A stretch of DNA of 64,000 nt from Cokeromyces recurvatus (taxonomy: Eukaryota; Mucoromycota; Mucoromycetes; Mucorales; Mucoraceae). The position numbers were made by a program, and so were the translations under genes. This document shows, piece by piece, positions 47,020 through 57,201 of this stretch. Under the pieces are notes generated by a model that was not told the DNA's origin, did no database searches, and saw only the letters and a program-made list of their open reading frames with translations. The stretch is taken from the NCBI RefSeq assembly GCF_025118155.1, contig NW_026251391.1, positions 623,501-687,500 of the forward strand. Direction: 5' to 3'. How positions within the stretch are numbered: position 1 is the first letter of the stretch; every line of letters starts with the position of its first letter.

Positions 47020-48906
47020 TTAATAATATGGATGATAATGAGAAGTTTGTTCATATAATGAATGATTGGATTGACCAAGAGGAACTACAGTAGGTGGTGG
47101 TAGTATTAAAGGAAAAGAAGGTTTCTTACGATCTAATTGATTCATAATGGCTCTTAAAGGAGGCAATCGTGTACCCCAACCTTGTGTACCGGTAGCAAGA
47201 TGATGTAGCTCGGTTATGGATATGGGTGGTGTAGGTAATCGATCCACAGTAGATCGAGTTTGATATTTATGACGATCAGAACATGTATGATATCTGGCTA
47301 GGGATAAATCAGCGGGTAATTCTCTTGCCATTAAGGGTGGGGAATCAGTAAGATGATTAGCAGCGATTAAAACGGGTGATGTGGAACTAGTTGAACTTGG
47401 GGTTGAAGTAGATGAAAATGAAGATGTAGTAGAATAGGAAATCGTTGGCCAAGAATTACGAGGTACATGCGATTGTTTTGTATATGATGATGATGATAGT
47501 GATGGGTAACTACTATAGGCTACTGACATGGAGCGCGTAATAGGGGTTGTATTTGAAGATGATGTATGATGATAAATTGTACTTTCAGGACTAGGGAATG
47601 CATATGTTGGGTCGTCTGAAGATTGAAATGTATGTTTTAAATAATGATCCTTATTTTTATGTTGAGGCGACAATGGTACTCTAGATTGTTGATCTGAAAT
47701 ATGTCTATCAGAGTGAGCCATTGCTTGCCAGCGCCCAAATAAGACATCTGAAGAAGTAGTAGTAGAAGAAGAAGAAGAATGTTCAGCATAAGAAGGAGAA
47801 GAAACGATAAGCTTTGAGTCTTTTGGTTGATATTTCTTTACAGGATAAGAAGATTCACTTGATATAGAATCATGTGTTTGTTCAATTTTTCTTTTTCGAC
47901 TAAAATAAAAATATGTGTAAGAAATAAGAAATAAGAATAATAAAAATGAATAATACATACGATTGAAGTCGATGTTCTTTACGAATTCTCATTTTAACGC
48001 CTTGATCAGAAAATGTTCTAGAAAGAAAAGTAGCTTCAGTAGGACCAGGGAATTGTTTAGGAATATAGACTGTAAAAGTATCAGATAAAATAGTCTTTCT
48101 GTTTCGAACTTCACCCCTATATTTATTAAAAAAAAGATAGAGAGAGAGAGAATGTTAGAAATTAAAATGGATAATAATAATAACAAATAATCTTACTCTA
48201 CTATTTCAAATAAGGAAAATCTTAATTTAAATCGCCCCTCCTTCTTGACAGCGAGATCACCAAATACAAAAAATCCACCATCTATTGAATAAAAATAAGT
48301 ATATATAATAATAAATCAAAGACATTTTATTTAAACTTACCAGAGTTATCAATGTCTCGGAGTCTATAAAGGGAAGAGACAGTTGAGCCCGATAAATAAT
48401 TTTGGATGGGTAGCAACGGAGTTTCAGGATCATCTTCAGTAACAAGATTGGCTACTGTAAAATAAAACGGACTTTGAAGACATTTTCTATATGAATAGGA
48501 AAAAAAAAAGTTAGAATTTATCATACAGTATTTTTTTTTGGGGGGAAAGGATAGTTTACTTTAATTCATTTTCTGTACAATTTTTCCAATGAAGTTGCAA
48601 TATGGGTGGAGGTTCAATAGGTCTTCTATCTTTTTTTATATATATATACATATTTATTGTTATTAATGAATTATGATAAAGATAATTATTTCATATATTT
48701 ACCTCTTTCGTTGATAACACTAAGCTTAGCTCTATTTGGTTGCTGTCTTATTTCTAGATCATAATTACTACAAAGAAATTCAATTAGTTTAGAGAAAAAA
48801 AAATGGTTTATTTTATTTACATTGTAGATGGAAGAGTAGCTAATGAACTTTCGATAAAACGATAAGTGCAACCACTTGAATGACTATTATTATGTGTAGA
48901 GCTCAT
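47020..48906 (-). CDS. Velvet-domain transcriptional regulator
   Basis: Seven exons: 48906-48821, 48767-48703, 48629-48560, 48486-48341, 48281-48197, 48116-47961 and 47899-47020, 495 residues. The velvet domain runs from [20 protein letters not shown] through [54 protein letters not shown] and [20 protein letters not shown] to [20 protein letters not shown] and [15 protein letters not shown] basic run (RLQSRKRKIE) is a likely nuclear signal, followed by a Ser/Thr-rich, low-complexity C-terminal region of about 280 residues. Velvet proteins bind DNA and coordinate sporulation and secondary metabolism with light in fungi. Which class (VelB, VosA, VelC or VeA) cannot be set from sequence alone. 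Six introns lie in the velvet domain. Confidence 0.93.
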
Positions 48907-49487
48907 ATATTTGCTTAAAAGTAAAGTAGAAGAAAGGAGAAGAAATGAATGTAAAAAAAAAGAAAAAAAAAGAGGGGATTTTATTTTCCAAACAATTAGA
49001 TTTTAAATACCAGCTAGGTCGTATGAAATGATTACTAATTTAGGTGAAATTATTTACTTTTGGTTCAAAAATAATTTTGCTTTATCAGGTAAATTGCCAA
49101 GACTTTTCCCGGGTTTTATTTATGACATGTATGTCTCTGTTATTTGTTACAGTTTATTGTGTAATATTTTATTCTATATTTATACTTTTGTATTTAATAG
49201 CGAATATTTGACATATGAACAATGAGTTTTAAATATTTATATTTATGCATTGTAGGCTTTTTGCGCTGATTTGTTAAGACCTAAGAAAAAGGAAAAAAAA
49301 GAAAAAAAAAAGCATTTTATGCCTGGTTTAAATAAAAATAATGCTTATTACCTTTACTTTTTTTTTTTTCCTTCTCCTCTCTCAAAGGTATGGGAAAATA
49401 AAACAAATCTCAGATATAGAAAAATTATAATATTTTATTTTCCCTTATTTTCCTTTGAAGAGAAAAAAAAAACTGTATGTGTATTTG

Positions 49488-49535
<48 letters not shown>

Positions 49536-50243
49536 AAAGAGACTAAACACATTACTTTACCATGTTTGCCAAGAGACCAACTTGATAAAATTAGAAAATT
49601 TATTTTTAATCTAAATATTACTTTTACATGCTTTAACAAACTTACTTTGAGTTTGATTATAAGAACAGCTTATCTTTGTATTTATTTACTCAGTTAACAA
49701 GATAAAATAATGTTTTAGTTTTTTGGGGATAATTTATGACGTTTTATCAAGTAATGATGCATTTTCTTTTTTGAATGTTATAAAATTTATATTGTAAAAA
49801 ATGTAATAAAAGTAATGAATATTCAATATTACAAGTTAGAATATTATAATGACTATCACTTCTACATTTACTTTTTTATTTATATTTATAAACATATTTA
49901 GATTGATATATTTTATATAAATTAGCTGACCTATTTTAAATAATCAAGATTGAGTTATAAGATTGGATTGCTTGTTTCTTTATGAGGTTAATTTTCCCAT
50001 TTTAGGAAATTCCTATGATTTATAATAGGTTTTATGTTATGTTAAAACGAATCGTTACCGGGAAGATTACCTGAAAGTAAAAAAAAAAAAATGAAATAGC
50101 GACAAAGAATTACTTAAAATGTAGAAATTATTATTAATTTTATTAATATACATATTTAAAAGAAAAAAGTTCTAGATCATTCATTATGACAGGGTATTTT
50201 GTTGTTGTTTTGTTTTATAAATAAATAGGATAAATATAGTAGT
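48907..50243. other. Intergenic region with (TA)n(TG)n microsatellite
   Basis: A/T-rich DNA between the velvet gene start (-) and the BAG gene end (-). A compound TA/TG repeat lies at 49489-49535. No coding family is recognised; an open frame at 49028-49225 is hydrophobic and A/T-driven. Confidence 0.5.
49489..49535. repeat. (TA)n(TG)n compound microsatellite
   Basis: About 12 TA units followed by about 11 TG units, preceded by TATGTGTATTTG. The alternating purine-pyrimidine run can adopt Z-DNA-like or slipped structures. Intergenic. Confidence 0.9.
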
Positions 50244-51617
50244 TTAATTTTCTTCATCGCTGTGACTACCATTACTAGAGTTACTGCTAACACTAGCGCG
50301 TTCCCATTCCCTTTGTTTGTATTCATCTAATCTTTCAAGCATACTCTCGGCACGTTTAACTAGAGACTTGCGTTCATTTCGGATTTCTTCATCTCCCTCG
50401 GATTCAATCGTATCCAGCTTTAGTAAGAGTTTCATGATCATATCTTCATAACCTAGAAATTCACGATTTTCAAGTGTGGATGCATTTAATGTAACTGGAG
50501 AATGAGGTCTATTTATTTCAGAGGGTGAGAAATCCAATGAGGCTTGTAAGATATGATCTTCATGCTTTTGACGTATTTCATCTAATTCTTGTTCAATTTG
50601 GCCAAGCATTTCAAACTTGCTTAACTTGATTGGATCTTCCTTGGGGAACTCGGTAAATTCTTCTTTATTATTATCATGAGTTGACATAGGGCCCATTAAA
50701 TTTTGGATAGAGCCTGTCATGTCATCCACCAATTCAGGCATTTCCTCCATCGTCATAGAGATGCATTCTTCTTCATGTCCCTCGTAGGCCATATCGTTGT
50801 TTTCTTGATGATTTAATTCAAGGGGAGAAGAAGGGTTTTCCGACATACGATAATAATGAGACTCGTCTTCTTCTTCTTCATAATCATCATTCAATAATCC
50901 GTGTTCAGTTGTTGAGAAGTGATCCTGTTGTTGATCATTCTTTTCTTCATTTGATGGATAATCTTCATGTTGAGTTTGTTTAGCTTCAGTAGTAGTCTCT
51001 TCTTGTTGACCAAAAATGAGTTTAATCAAGGATTCCAATTGCTCGTTGTTGTTGTTGTTGTTGTTGTTCACTACTGGTTGATGCTGTAGCTCGTTTTCAG
51101 CCTCAGCCTCAGCCTCAGTTTCAATTTCAGAATCAGAATCAGATGATAAAGTAGTATCATCTTCCTCCATTAGATCCATTGGAGAAGGATAGGCAACAGG
51201 ACTAGGCTTTTCATATTCCAAATTACAGAATATGAGTTCAGGTTGAGAATACATAGAGTCATAGAATGACTGGTAACGACGAAGAGCGATTCTACGACGT
51301 TCTTCTTCTTCTTCTTGTTGTCTTCGTTTTTCTTCATAATAAGCTTGAATAGCGGCTTCACGTTGACGTTGACGTTGTTGTTGTTGTTTGTGACGAATTT
51401 CTGCCATTACTTGAAGTTGATAAAGAGCCTTTTGAAGACGAAGTTGTTCTTGTTGCTTTTCACGATAGGCTTGAAGAGCAGCTATTTGTTGTTCACGTCG
51501 AATTTGTTCTTGACGAGCCAAATATTGAAGTTGAATATAATCATCAATTGACCATTGAGGTTGATAAGCCATAGTGGTAGAGGTAGTAGGAAATTGTTCG
51601 AAATAGAAAGGATACAT
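50244..51617 (-). CDS. BAG-domain protein, probable Hsp70 nucleotide-exchange factor
   Basis: Single exon, 457 residues. The N-terminal third is Gln/Arg/Glu-rich and forms a long helix (about 35-115, with RRQQEEEEERRR). The middle is Asp/Glu/Ser-rich with EAEAEAE and an Asn run (NNNNNNNN). The C-terminus (about 341-433) fits a BAG three-helix domain: IEQELDEIRQKHEDHILQAS, then EFLGYEDMIMKLLLKLDTI, then EIRNERKSLVKRAESMLERLD. BAG domains open the Hsp70 ATPase lobe to release ADP, so this may work with the Hsp70s of the cell. The long charged N-terminus is unlike most BAG proteins and is the odd part. The BAG call rests on helix pattern and the R-x2-RK-LV motif. Confidence 0.8.
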   Translation of the reverse strand: MYPFYFEQFPTTSTTMAYQPQWSIDDYIQLQYLARQEQIRREQQIAALQAYREKQQEQLRLQKALYQLQVMAEIRHKQQQQRQRQREAAIQAYYEEKRRQQEEEEERRRIALRRYQSFYDSMYSQPELIFCNLEYEKPSPVAYPSPMDLMEEDDTTLSSDSDSEIETEAEAEAENELQHQPVVNNNNNNNNEQLESLIKLIFGQQEETTTEAKQTQHEDYPSNEEKNDQQQDHFSTTEHGLLNDDYEEEEDESHYYRMSENPSSPLELNHQENNDMAYEGHEEECISMTMEEMPELVDDMTGSIQNLMGPMSTHDNNKEEFTEFPKEDPIKLSKFEMLGQIEQELDEIRQKHEDHILQASLDFSPSEINRPHSPVTLNASTLENREFLGYEDMIMKLLLKLDTIESEGDEEIRNERKSLVKRAESMLERLDEYKQREWERASVSSNSSNGSHSDEEN

Positions 51618-53596
51618 ATTGGATTTTAAAAATCAGTGATAGTACAGATTTATAAAAATAAATTAAAAGGCAATGCGTGTTTTATAGTTATAAACTTAAA
51701 AAAAAAAATATCATCTAACTACTGAAAATCTTAATATTTTTATATTAATTTTCATAGAATGTTCGCGCAAGTACCAGTAAAATACAAAAAGAGGGAGGGA
51801 GGAGAAATTCCGACTTTACTGACAAATTTTTTTTTCTGGTGCATTCTACAAATATCCTTATTATAAAAAAAAAAAAAAAAAAAAAAAATAGAAAAAATTT
51901 TTTCTTCAGCCAATCAAAACGCGCGTTACTGTTCTGGAAAGAACGAATGTCTATCACTACAGAGGAAGAGATTAGAAATATTACTATTATATTAATTCTC
52001 AGAATAGTTTTTGTTCTTGACAAATGTGACCTATCGATAAATATTCTGCAGTAGAAAATATCACTAACTTTAATATATTCATGAAATACACTGACTTTTA
52101 GATTATTCAAGAGAAAAAAAAAAAAAAAACTTGAAGGGATTAGTTTTATTCGATTATGTAAGGGCATTTCATCTTTTGTAGCATAATAAGAATAAATGGT
52201 TTAACAGAAAGAAGAGGGGGGAAATGAAGCTGTCTGTCCTTTACAAAAGCTTAAAATGATAACTACAGCAGTTTGATCATATTGCTAAAAAGTAGAAAGT
52301 TCAATTACTCCATATCATGTCTAATTGTGTGTACTTGCCATATTAGTTAATATTACAGAAATTAGCTAATAAACATAATCTATAATAAGCTGTTACCAAT
52401 ACAACAATATAAATTACTAGTTAATTAAAGAGATTCAAATTATAGCTTAATCCAGGAGTATTTGTGTAATTAGCGGTGATATTCTAGATCACATAAATAT
52501 ATATTACTGCGTTATGTAATAGCTGAAATACAACAATAACATCCTGCTAGTATTGATTAAAGTATTTTAATACTATCTTCTGGATAGCTTTTTTCTTTCT
52601 ATACATTTTCTCTATATACAAGTATCTGTTATCCTTGTGTCCAGGCTTTTAAATGTTTCTCTTTATTATACAAATATATCTATTTCTTCTTGTCTTAATG
52701 TTGATAATAATACTATGTGGGCGATAGACTTTTACAGAGTGTATACAACAAGATTCTTAAATAGACAAGGTCATTACTATAGATGTTTTTTACTTTTATA
52801 CTCACTTATTAGAATGAGTTAAAGAACAAATATAATAAAAAAGACTACTAGTCTAGTATAGATGTCTTTTCTATATTTTCCTCATTTAACATAGAACCAC
52901 TTTATTCTAACATCTTCTCCTCCTCCCCTATTACTTTATATAGAATTCATAAATATTGAAGAAGATAATGTGGTAAAGGATAAACACACACACACACACA
53001 AAGGTTGACTTTTTATTCTACATACATTCTATCTTTGATTCATTCAACAAAATAAGAGTAAAAGAATGATTTTAAGCACAAAACAAGGGAGACTAGACTT
53101 ACTAAATACCCCTTGTTAGAAAATAGTAGTATATTGTACAAATGAGATGCATATTAGTTGCCTAAATAGGAAAAAAGAAAGTTGATGAGAATATAAACAA
53201 AAAAGTGAAAACCAAAGGACATTTATTTTATTTACTTTACTTTTCTTGAGCATAAATACATTTCATATAGTCATAAAGAAGATATAAAATTGACAACATT
53301 TTACTATTCTACACATTGGTACTTTTTATAAGAAAGAAAGAAAATTAAATAATGTAACTGTGTGTATCTGTGTGTATGCATGTATTAAATGTGGGGTAAC
53401 ACATATTCTTATCGATTTCATATGATTGTGACTGTAATTTACAACAACGACCTCCTTATTCTTATGAACTATAAAAAAGTAGATGTTCAAAGTTATTATT
53501 TTTTCCCTTTTTTTCTTCTTCTTTATTATTATTACTATTTCTTCCAAAGGTAAGTCATTAAATAATACTATTTTATTCTTCTTCTTCTTCCCTGCC

Positions 53597-53762
53597 CTAG
53601 GAGGAAATTCTTTTTCTCATAGTTACCACTTATGTAACGCCTTCTGAATTAACAAGACACCCTATCTTGCCCTCCTTGAATTAGGAGGACATTGTAGGGT
53701 ATCTTGTTGATTCAGAGGGCGTTACATATTGTGATAGCTATGGGTTTTTTCTAACCTCCTAG
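53597..53762. repeat. 166-nt imperfect palindrome, MITE- or hairpin-RNA-like
   Basis: The outer ends CTAGGAGG and CCTCCTAG are perfect inverted copies, and the centre is CCTCCT-TGAATT-AGGAGG (53671-53688). The midpoints of the outer and inner stems coincide (53679.5), so the 83-nt arms are symmetric. Core arms 53631-53664 and 53695-53728 agree at 31 of 34 positions. TA occurs at both outer ends (53598-53599 and 53760-53761), which suits TA-target Tc1/mariner-type MITEs. It lies in gene-poor DNA. A transcribed hairpin would also be a Dicer substrate. Confidence 0.85.
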
Positions 53763-54309
53763 TAAAAATAAAAAATACAAGAACAAAGAAGGTACAACGA
53801 ATCCTAGCCTCCACGCGGCCACCTTTGGACTGCAGTAATTATTACTGTTGACGAATTGGGGATTCACTTTTTTTTATATATGAAATAAAAATGAAAAATA
53901 AAATAAAATAAATAAATATCTCTTTTTTTTACGCGTCTTTTAATAATCTTGTGCCTTCTTCAACTATTGTTTGTATAATAAAATATCTTTTTGCTCTAAA
54001 TTGACTTTAAGAAGTATAAAAACAAGTAGAAAAGTTATAAAGTAATTAACATAAAAAATACAGGAAATATAAAATGTGGTGTAGTAGTGATTATTTAAAC
54101 TATTAACTAATATCTTATCAGAGAAACTATCATGATTATTATTCTTCCTTTACAATCAAATTATTATTTTTTTTTAAATTAACTAAGATGAGTACAAAAT
54201 ATTAAAGATATTGAGTACTTATTAGAAAACTTGTATTTCTTTTATGTATACATATTTCCTTTTTTTTTTTTGAAATCCCATTCATATAAAGCTTTTAAAT
54301 GATTTAATA

Positions 54310-54450
54310 ATGAGTAGTTTCCTTGATTCTAGTGAAACTACTTCAAAATGAGGTGGATATTTTAAGCAAGCTATTTCTAATGTAGAAACAGCTTTTGATT
54401 CTTTTCTCAAGTAACCTATTTCTCAACGACAGTCATCAGCAAACGAAGGT
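54310..54450 (+). pseudogene. Dead gene fragment with two in-frame stops
   Basis: One frame starting at ATG 54310 reads MSSFLDSSETTSK, a TGA stop, GGYFKQAISNVETAFDSFLK, a TAA stop, then PISQRQSSANEG, ending at a splice-donor-like GGTAAATG. Frame is kept across both stops, and each stop is one C-to-T change away from CGA or CAA. The style (Ser/Gln/Asn-rich) is coding-like, but the family is unknown. Further debris around 54715-54815 (FERIDTCNSG) may be a continuation. Confidence 0.5.
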
Positions 54451-55186
54451 AAATGATATTCTAATGTCCCTTATTAATCTTCTTTTTCTTTCTTTCTTTC
54501 TTTATTATGATAACGAACACTACTTTGCACTAAGTAGTTGATTACATGTACATATATACACATATACTTTTCGGTAATGACTATATGAACCTTTCTTTTT
54601 TTATCTTCTTTTCTGATAAGCAAATGATGTATGTTTGATCCAAACAATATGACAAAAATCAATCTAAATACGATGTGCTATAATTAAGCTAATAAGATGA
54701 CTAATCATTGTATGAAATGGACGCATGCAGTTAGTTTTTGTTATAACCAACTAGCAAATATCGTTCGTGGTAACCCTTTTGAGAGAATAGACACTTGCAA
54801 CAGTGGTAATGTGCAAAAAAATAAAATAAAATAATAAAATAAAATATAATAATCTGCATTTATACATTTTGACATGAGCTGACTTATAATGTCATGTTTC
54901 TTGATTAGACGTGCGGATCAAGGAATTTTATCTAGATTCCCCTGAAACTCTCTTGATCCATTTCATCAAATAATATTAAAAACTTCTAACACTTCATTGT
55001 CTTTAACATATCTTATTTGGTCGTAACTATCACTTTTCTGATTCGCATCTTATCCTCAGACCTCTTTAACGATCCTATCAATTTAAATTCATAAATAAAA
55101 TCATTGACTTTAGAACCATTGTTCGGTCTCATCAACTTCTGTTGTCTTTTTATTAGATATTTTACAAGAAATATCACAGACACATG

Positions 55187-55369
55187 AAAAAAAAAATGAT
55201 ATGCTCCATCTGTCCGAATAAACCAGTATTTGATAGTTGTGGTCTTTATAGGCAACATAAACACCAACACCATTATGAAAATGTAAAAATCTCTTTATCC
55301 AAAACTGGTAAAAATGAAATAAACACTGGTCGAGCTTTTATAAATAATGGTCGCTTATTTTATATGTAA
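55187..55369 (+). pseudogene. C2H2-like short open frame, possibly truncated
   Basis: A frame opening with a Lys run (ATG at 55187) gives ICSICPNKPVFDSCGLYRQH followed by KHQHHYENV: Cys-x2-Cys and paired His with roughly C2H2 spacing. It ends at 55369 after about 60 residues; an acidic tandem repeat in a different frame follows. Fingers like this occur at the N-terminus of large fungal transposase families, but here no transposase core follows, so I call it a probable remnant. It could be a short gene whose second exon begins in the acidic repeat. Confidence 0.35.
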
Positions 55370-55374
55370 AAGAC

Positions 55375-55446
55375 GAAGATATTCCAATGGAAGATATTAA
55401 TAATGAAGTCGAAGATATTCCAATGGAAGATATTAATAATGAAGTT
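55375..55446. repeat. 36-nt direct tandem duplication, encodes EDIPMEDINNEV twice
   Basis: Two copies of a 36-nt unit that differ only in the last base (C versus T). In one frame the unit reads EDIPMEDINNEV, an acidic repeat in the wrong frame relative to the C2H2-like frame just upstream. The near-identity suggests a recent duplication. Confidence 0.85.
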
Positions 55447-56166
55447 ATTGACCTAATATATTTACATATCTTATTGTAGGCAATAAATGCTCAAACTACC
55501 AGGATTTCATTGAAAAGACGGAATCCATAATTGTGTTGTTTTCTTGAGCTTTTCAGAAATTTTTTTTAAAAAAAAAGTTTTAGGTTAAAAAAACTTGAAC
55601 GATAAATGCTTCAATGTATCATATAGTTTTCATAATAAATCCTTTTTCTTCCAATAAATTCGATGGTACATAAAGGTTTACCACTGTACAACTGTTAAAA
55701 AAAAATCAGTTCAATATCGAATAACAATGTAAAATTGCTTCAGCAACCGAATGATTTGCATGAGTTATATATGGTGCTAATTGGGTTGCCAATGATTATT
55801 ACTAAAGTATTTAACTTTGAGTTTCCAATAACTGGTATATGTTAATCGTCAGTTTCATACAATTCAACAATGGGGTGAAGAATTGATCCAATTTTACTGT
55901 TTTCTTTACATTTGTTTTCTAATGCTTGAACTAAACTTTTTTTTTTTCAAACGTCCAACGTTTCCCCCTCCCCCCCAACAGAATCTAAATTGTCACCACG
56001 GATAACACTGAGTGCTATTGTTTGGAATAAAATAAAACTTATTCTACCATCAGGATTAGGACGACCATTATCATAATCTGCAAGGAGGAACACTGTATAA
56101 GGGCGGTACGAGATAACGTCAGTTTATGCACTTGATGCTCGGCAACACAAGTAAGTGGATAAGTTA

Positions 56167-56446
56167 TCAAAATTGAGTTATAACTTGACAAAGTTGAGAC
56201 AGTGTGTCATAAAGTTTAATCCTAATTGTCTCGGTATCTCTTGCTAATCTTTTAGCTTCTTCTAATGCCTTTTGACTTAAGAATAGTCTAGTATTTTTTG
56301 GCAGAGGAGGATGCATATACAGTAAAATGAGTAGTGGAGGGACCAATATCAGGTTTAACAATCGAATCTAATCTTAAACTGGATGTGATTAACCCATTAA
56401 ATGCTTTTGTACCAAATACTAACCTCACACCATCTTGATCATTCAT
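56167..56446 (-). CDS. Possible small or frameshifted gene, unknown function
   Basis: Two overlapping minus-strand frames look coding. The first starts at ATG 56446 (MNDQDGVRLVFGTKAFNGLI, then VKPDIGPSTTHFTVYASSSA) and stops at 56288. The second, shifted by one base, covers 56330-56167 and reads NTRLFLSQKALEEAKRLARD, then TETIRIKLYDTLSQLCQVI, before a stop. The second has clean amphipathic-helix character. They would be one protein of about 90 residues if a single-base shift (or an unseen intron) joined them. I do not recognise it. It may be a decayed gene or hold a sequencing slip near the A-run at about 56297. Confidence 0.35.
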
Positions 56447-57201
56447 AGTTGTTGTTTTAAGTGCAAAATATAAGGAAAGAGAAAACAGAAAAGACAAGTC
56501 TGTGAAAACTCTGTATAGTTCATTGAAAAAAAATAAAATAATACAAACATTGTACAAAAGAAAAAAAAATAATATAGAAAAATGACAAGGGCTATTTATA
56601 TGTTTTTTTTACAATGTAAGTGATATTAATAGAAGTATGATTTTTGAATTAAGTGAATACTGCCATAATAAAGCATTATGTGTAAATATTGTCATTGAAT
56701 AATTCTGATTTTGATTGGCTGCGACATTGTTTGTTGGATTCACTATATTTATTACTTTTAATATTGTAAACACAGTAGCTGATTTTAATTTTAATTTTTT
56801 TTTTTTTTCATTTGACGTATAATTGTTTAACCAGGTCTACTACTACTACTACTACTACTATGACTACTAGTAGTGTTCTTTTATTTTATTTTATTTTCTA
56901 AATATCATATATATGATTGCTAGTATCATGTTTTATTATATAGTATACCATTATTTATCAAGAACAAAAAGGGACTCACATGAAGAGAGAGAGAGTCTTT
57001 GTGTGTGTGTGTGTGAGGAGTGTAGGCGGGAGAGGGGATTTTCGGAACAAATAAGAATGCTGTCTAAATCGACGTAAAAGGATTACATATATTTTATTTT
57101 ATTGGCTAAAAAAAAAATAACTATAATAGTTATAAATCATTGTTTTTATCTCCTTTCCCTTCCTCCCCTTTTTATTATTATTATTATTATTTCACTAAAT
57201 A
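56447..57201. promoter_or_regulatory. HEM3 upstream region
   Basis: A 755-nt A/T-rich stretch upstream of HEM3 (+) and a small minus-strand gene. It has (CTA)n at 56837-56858, TTTTA repeats, a GT-rich run at 56998-57015 and a pyrimidine leader before the HEM3 start. No gene is seen. Confidence 0.4.

Larger units (their letters stand above)
51618..56166. other. 4.5-kb gene-poor region with repeats and coding debris
   Basis: Contains no intact gene that I can support. Items listed separately: a 166-nt palindrome (53597-53762), a dead first-exon-like fragment (54310-54450), a C2H2-like short frame (55187-55369), and a 36-nt tandem duplication (55375-55446). (CA)n at 52984-53000 and a short GC-rich patch (53810-53840, CCTCCACGCGGCCACC) also break the A/T background. 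Confidence 0.5.

Noticed and set aside
49028..49225. 65-codon plus-strand frame rich in aromatic residues
   Set aside because: No homology by eye, no splice partners, and A/T composition alone explains it.
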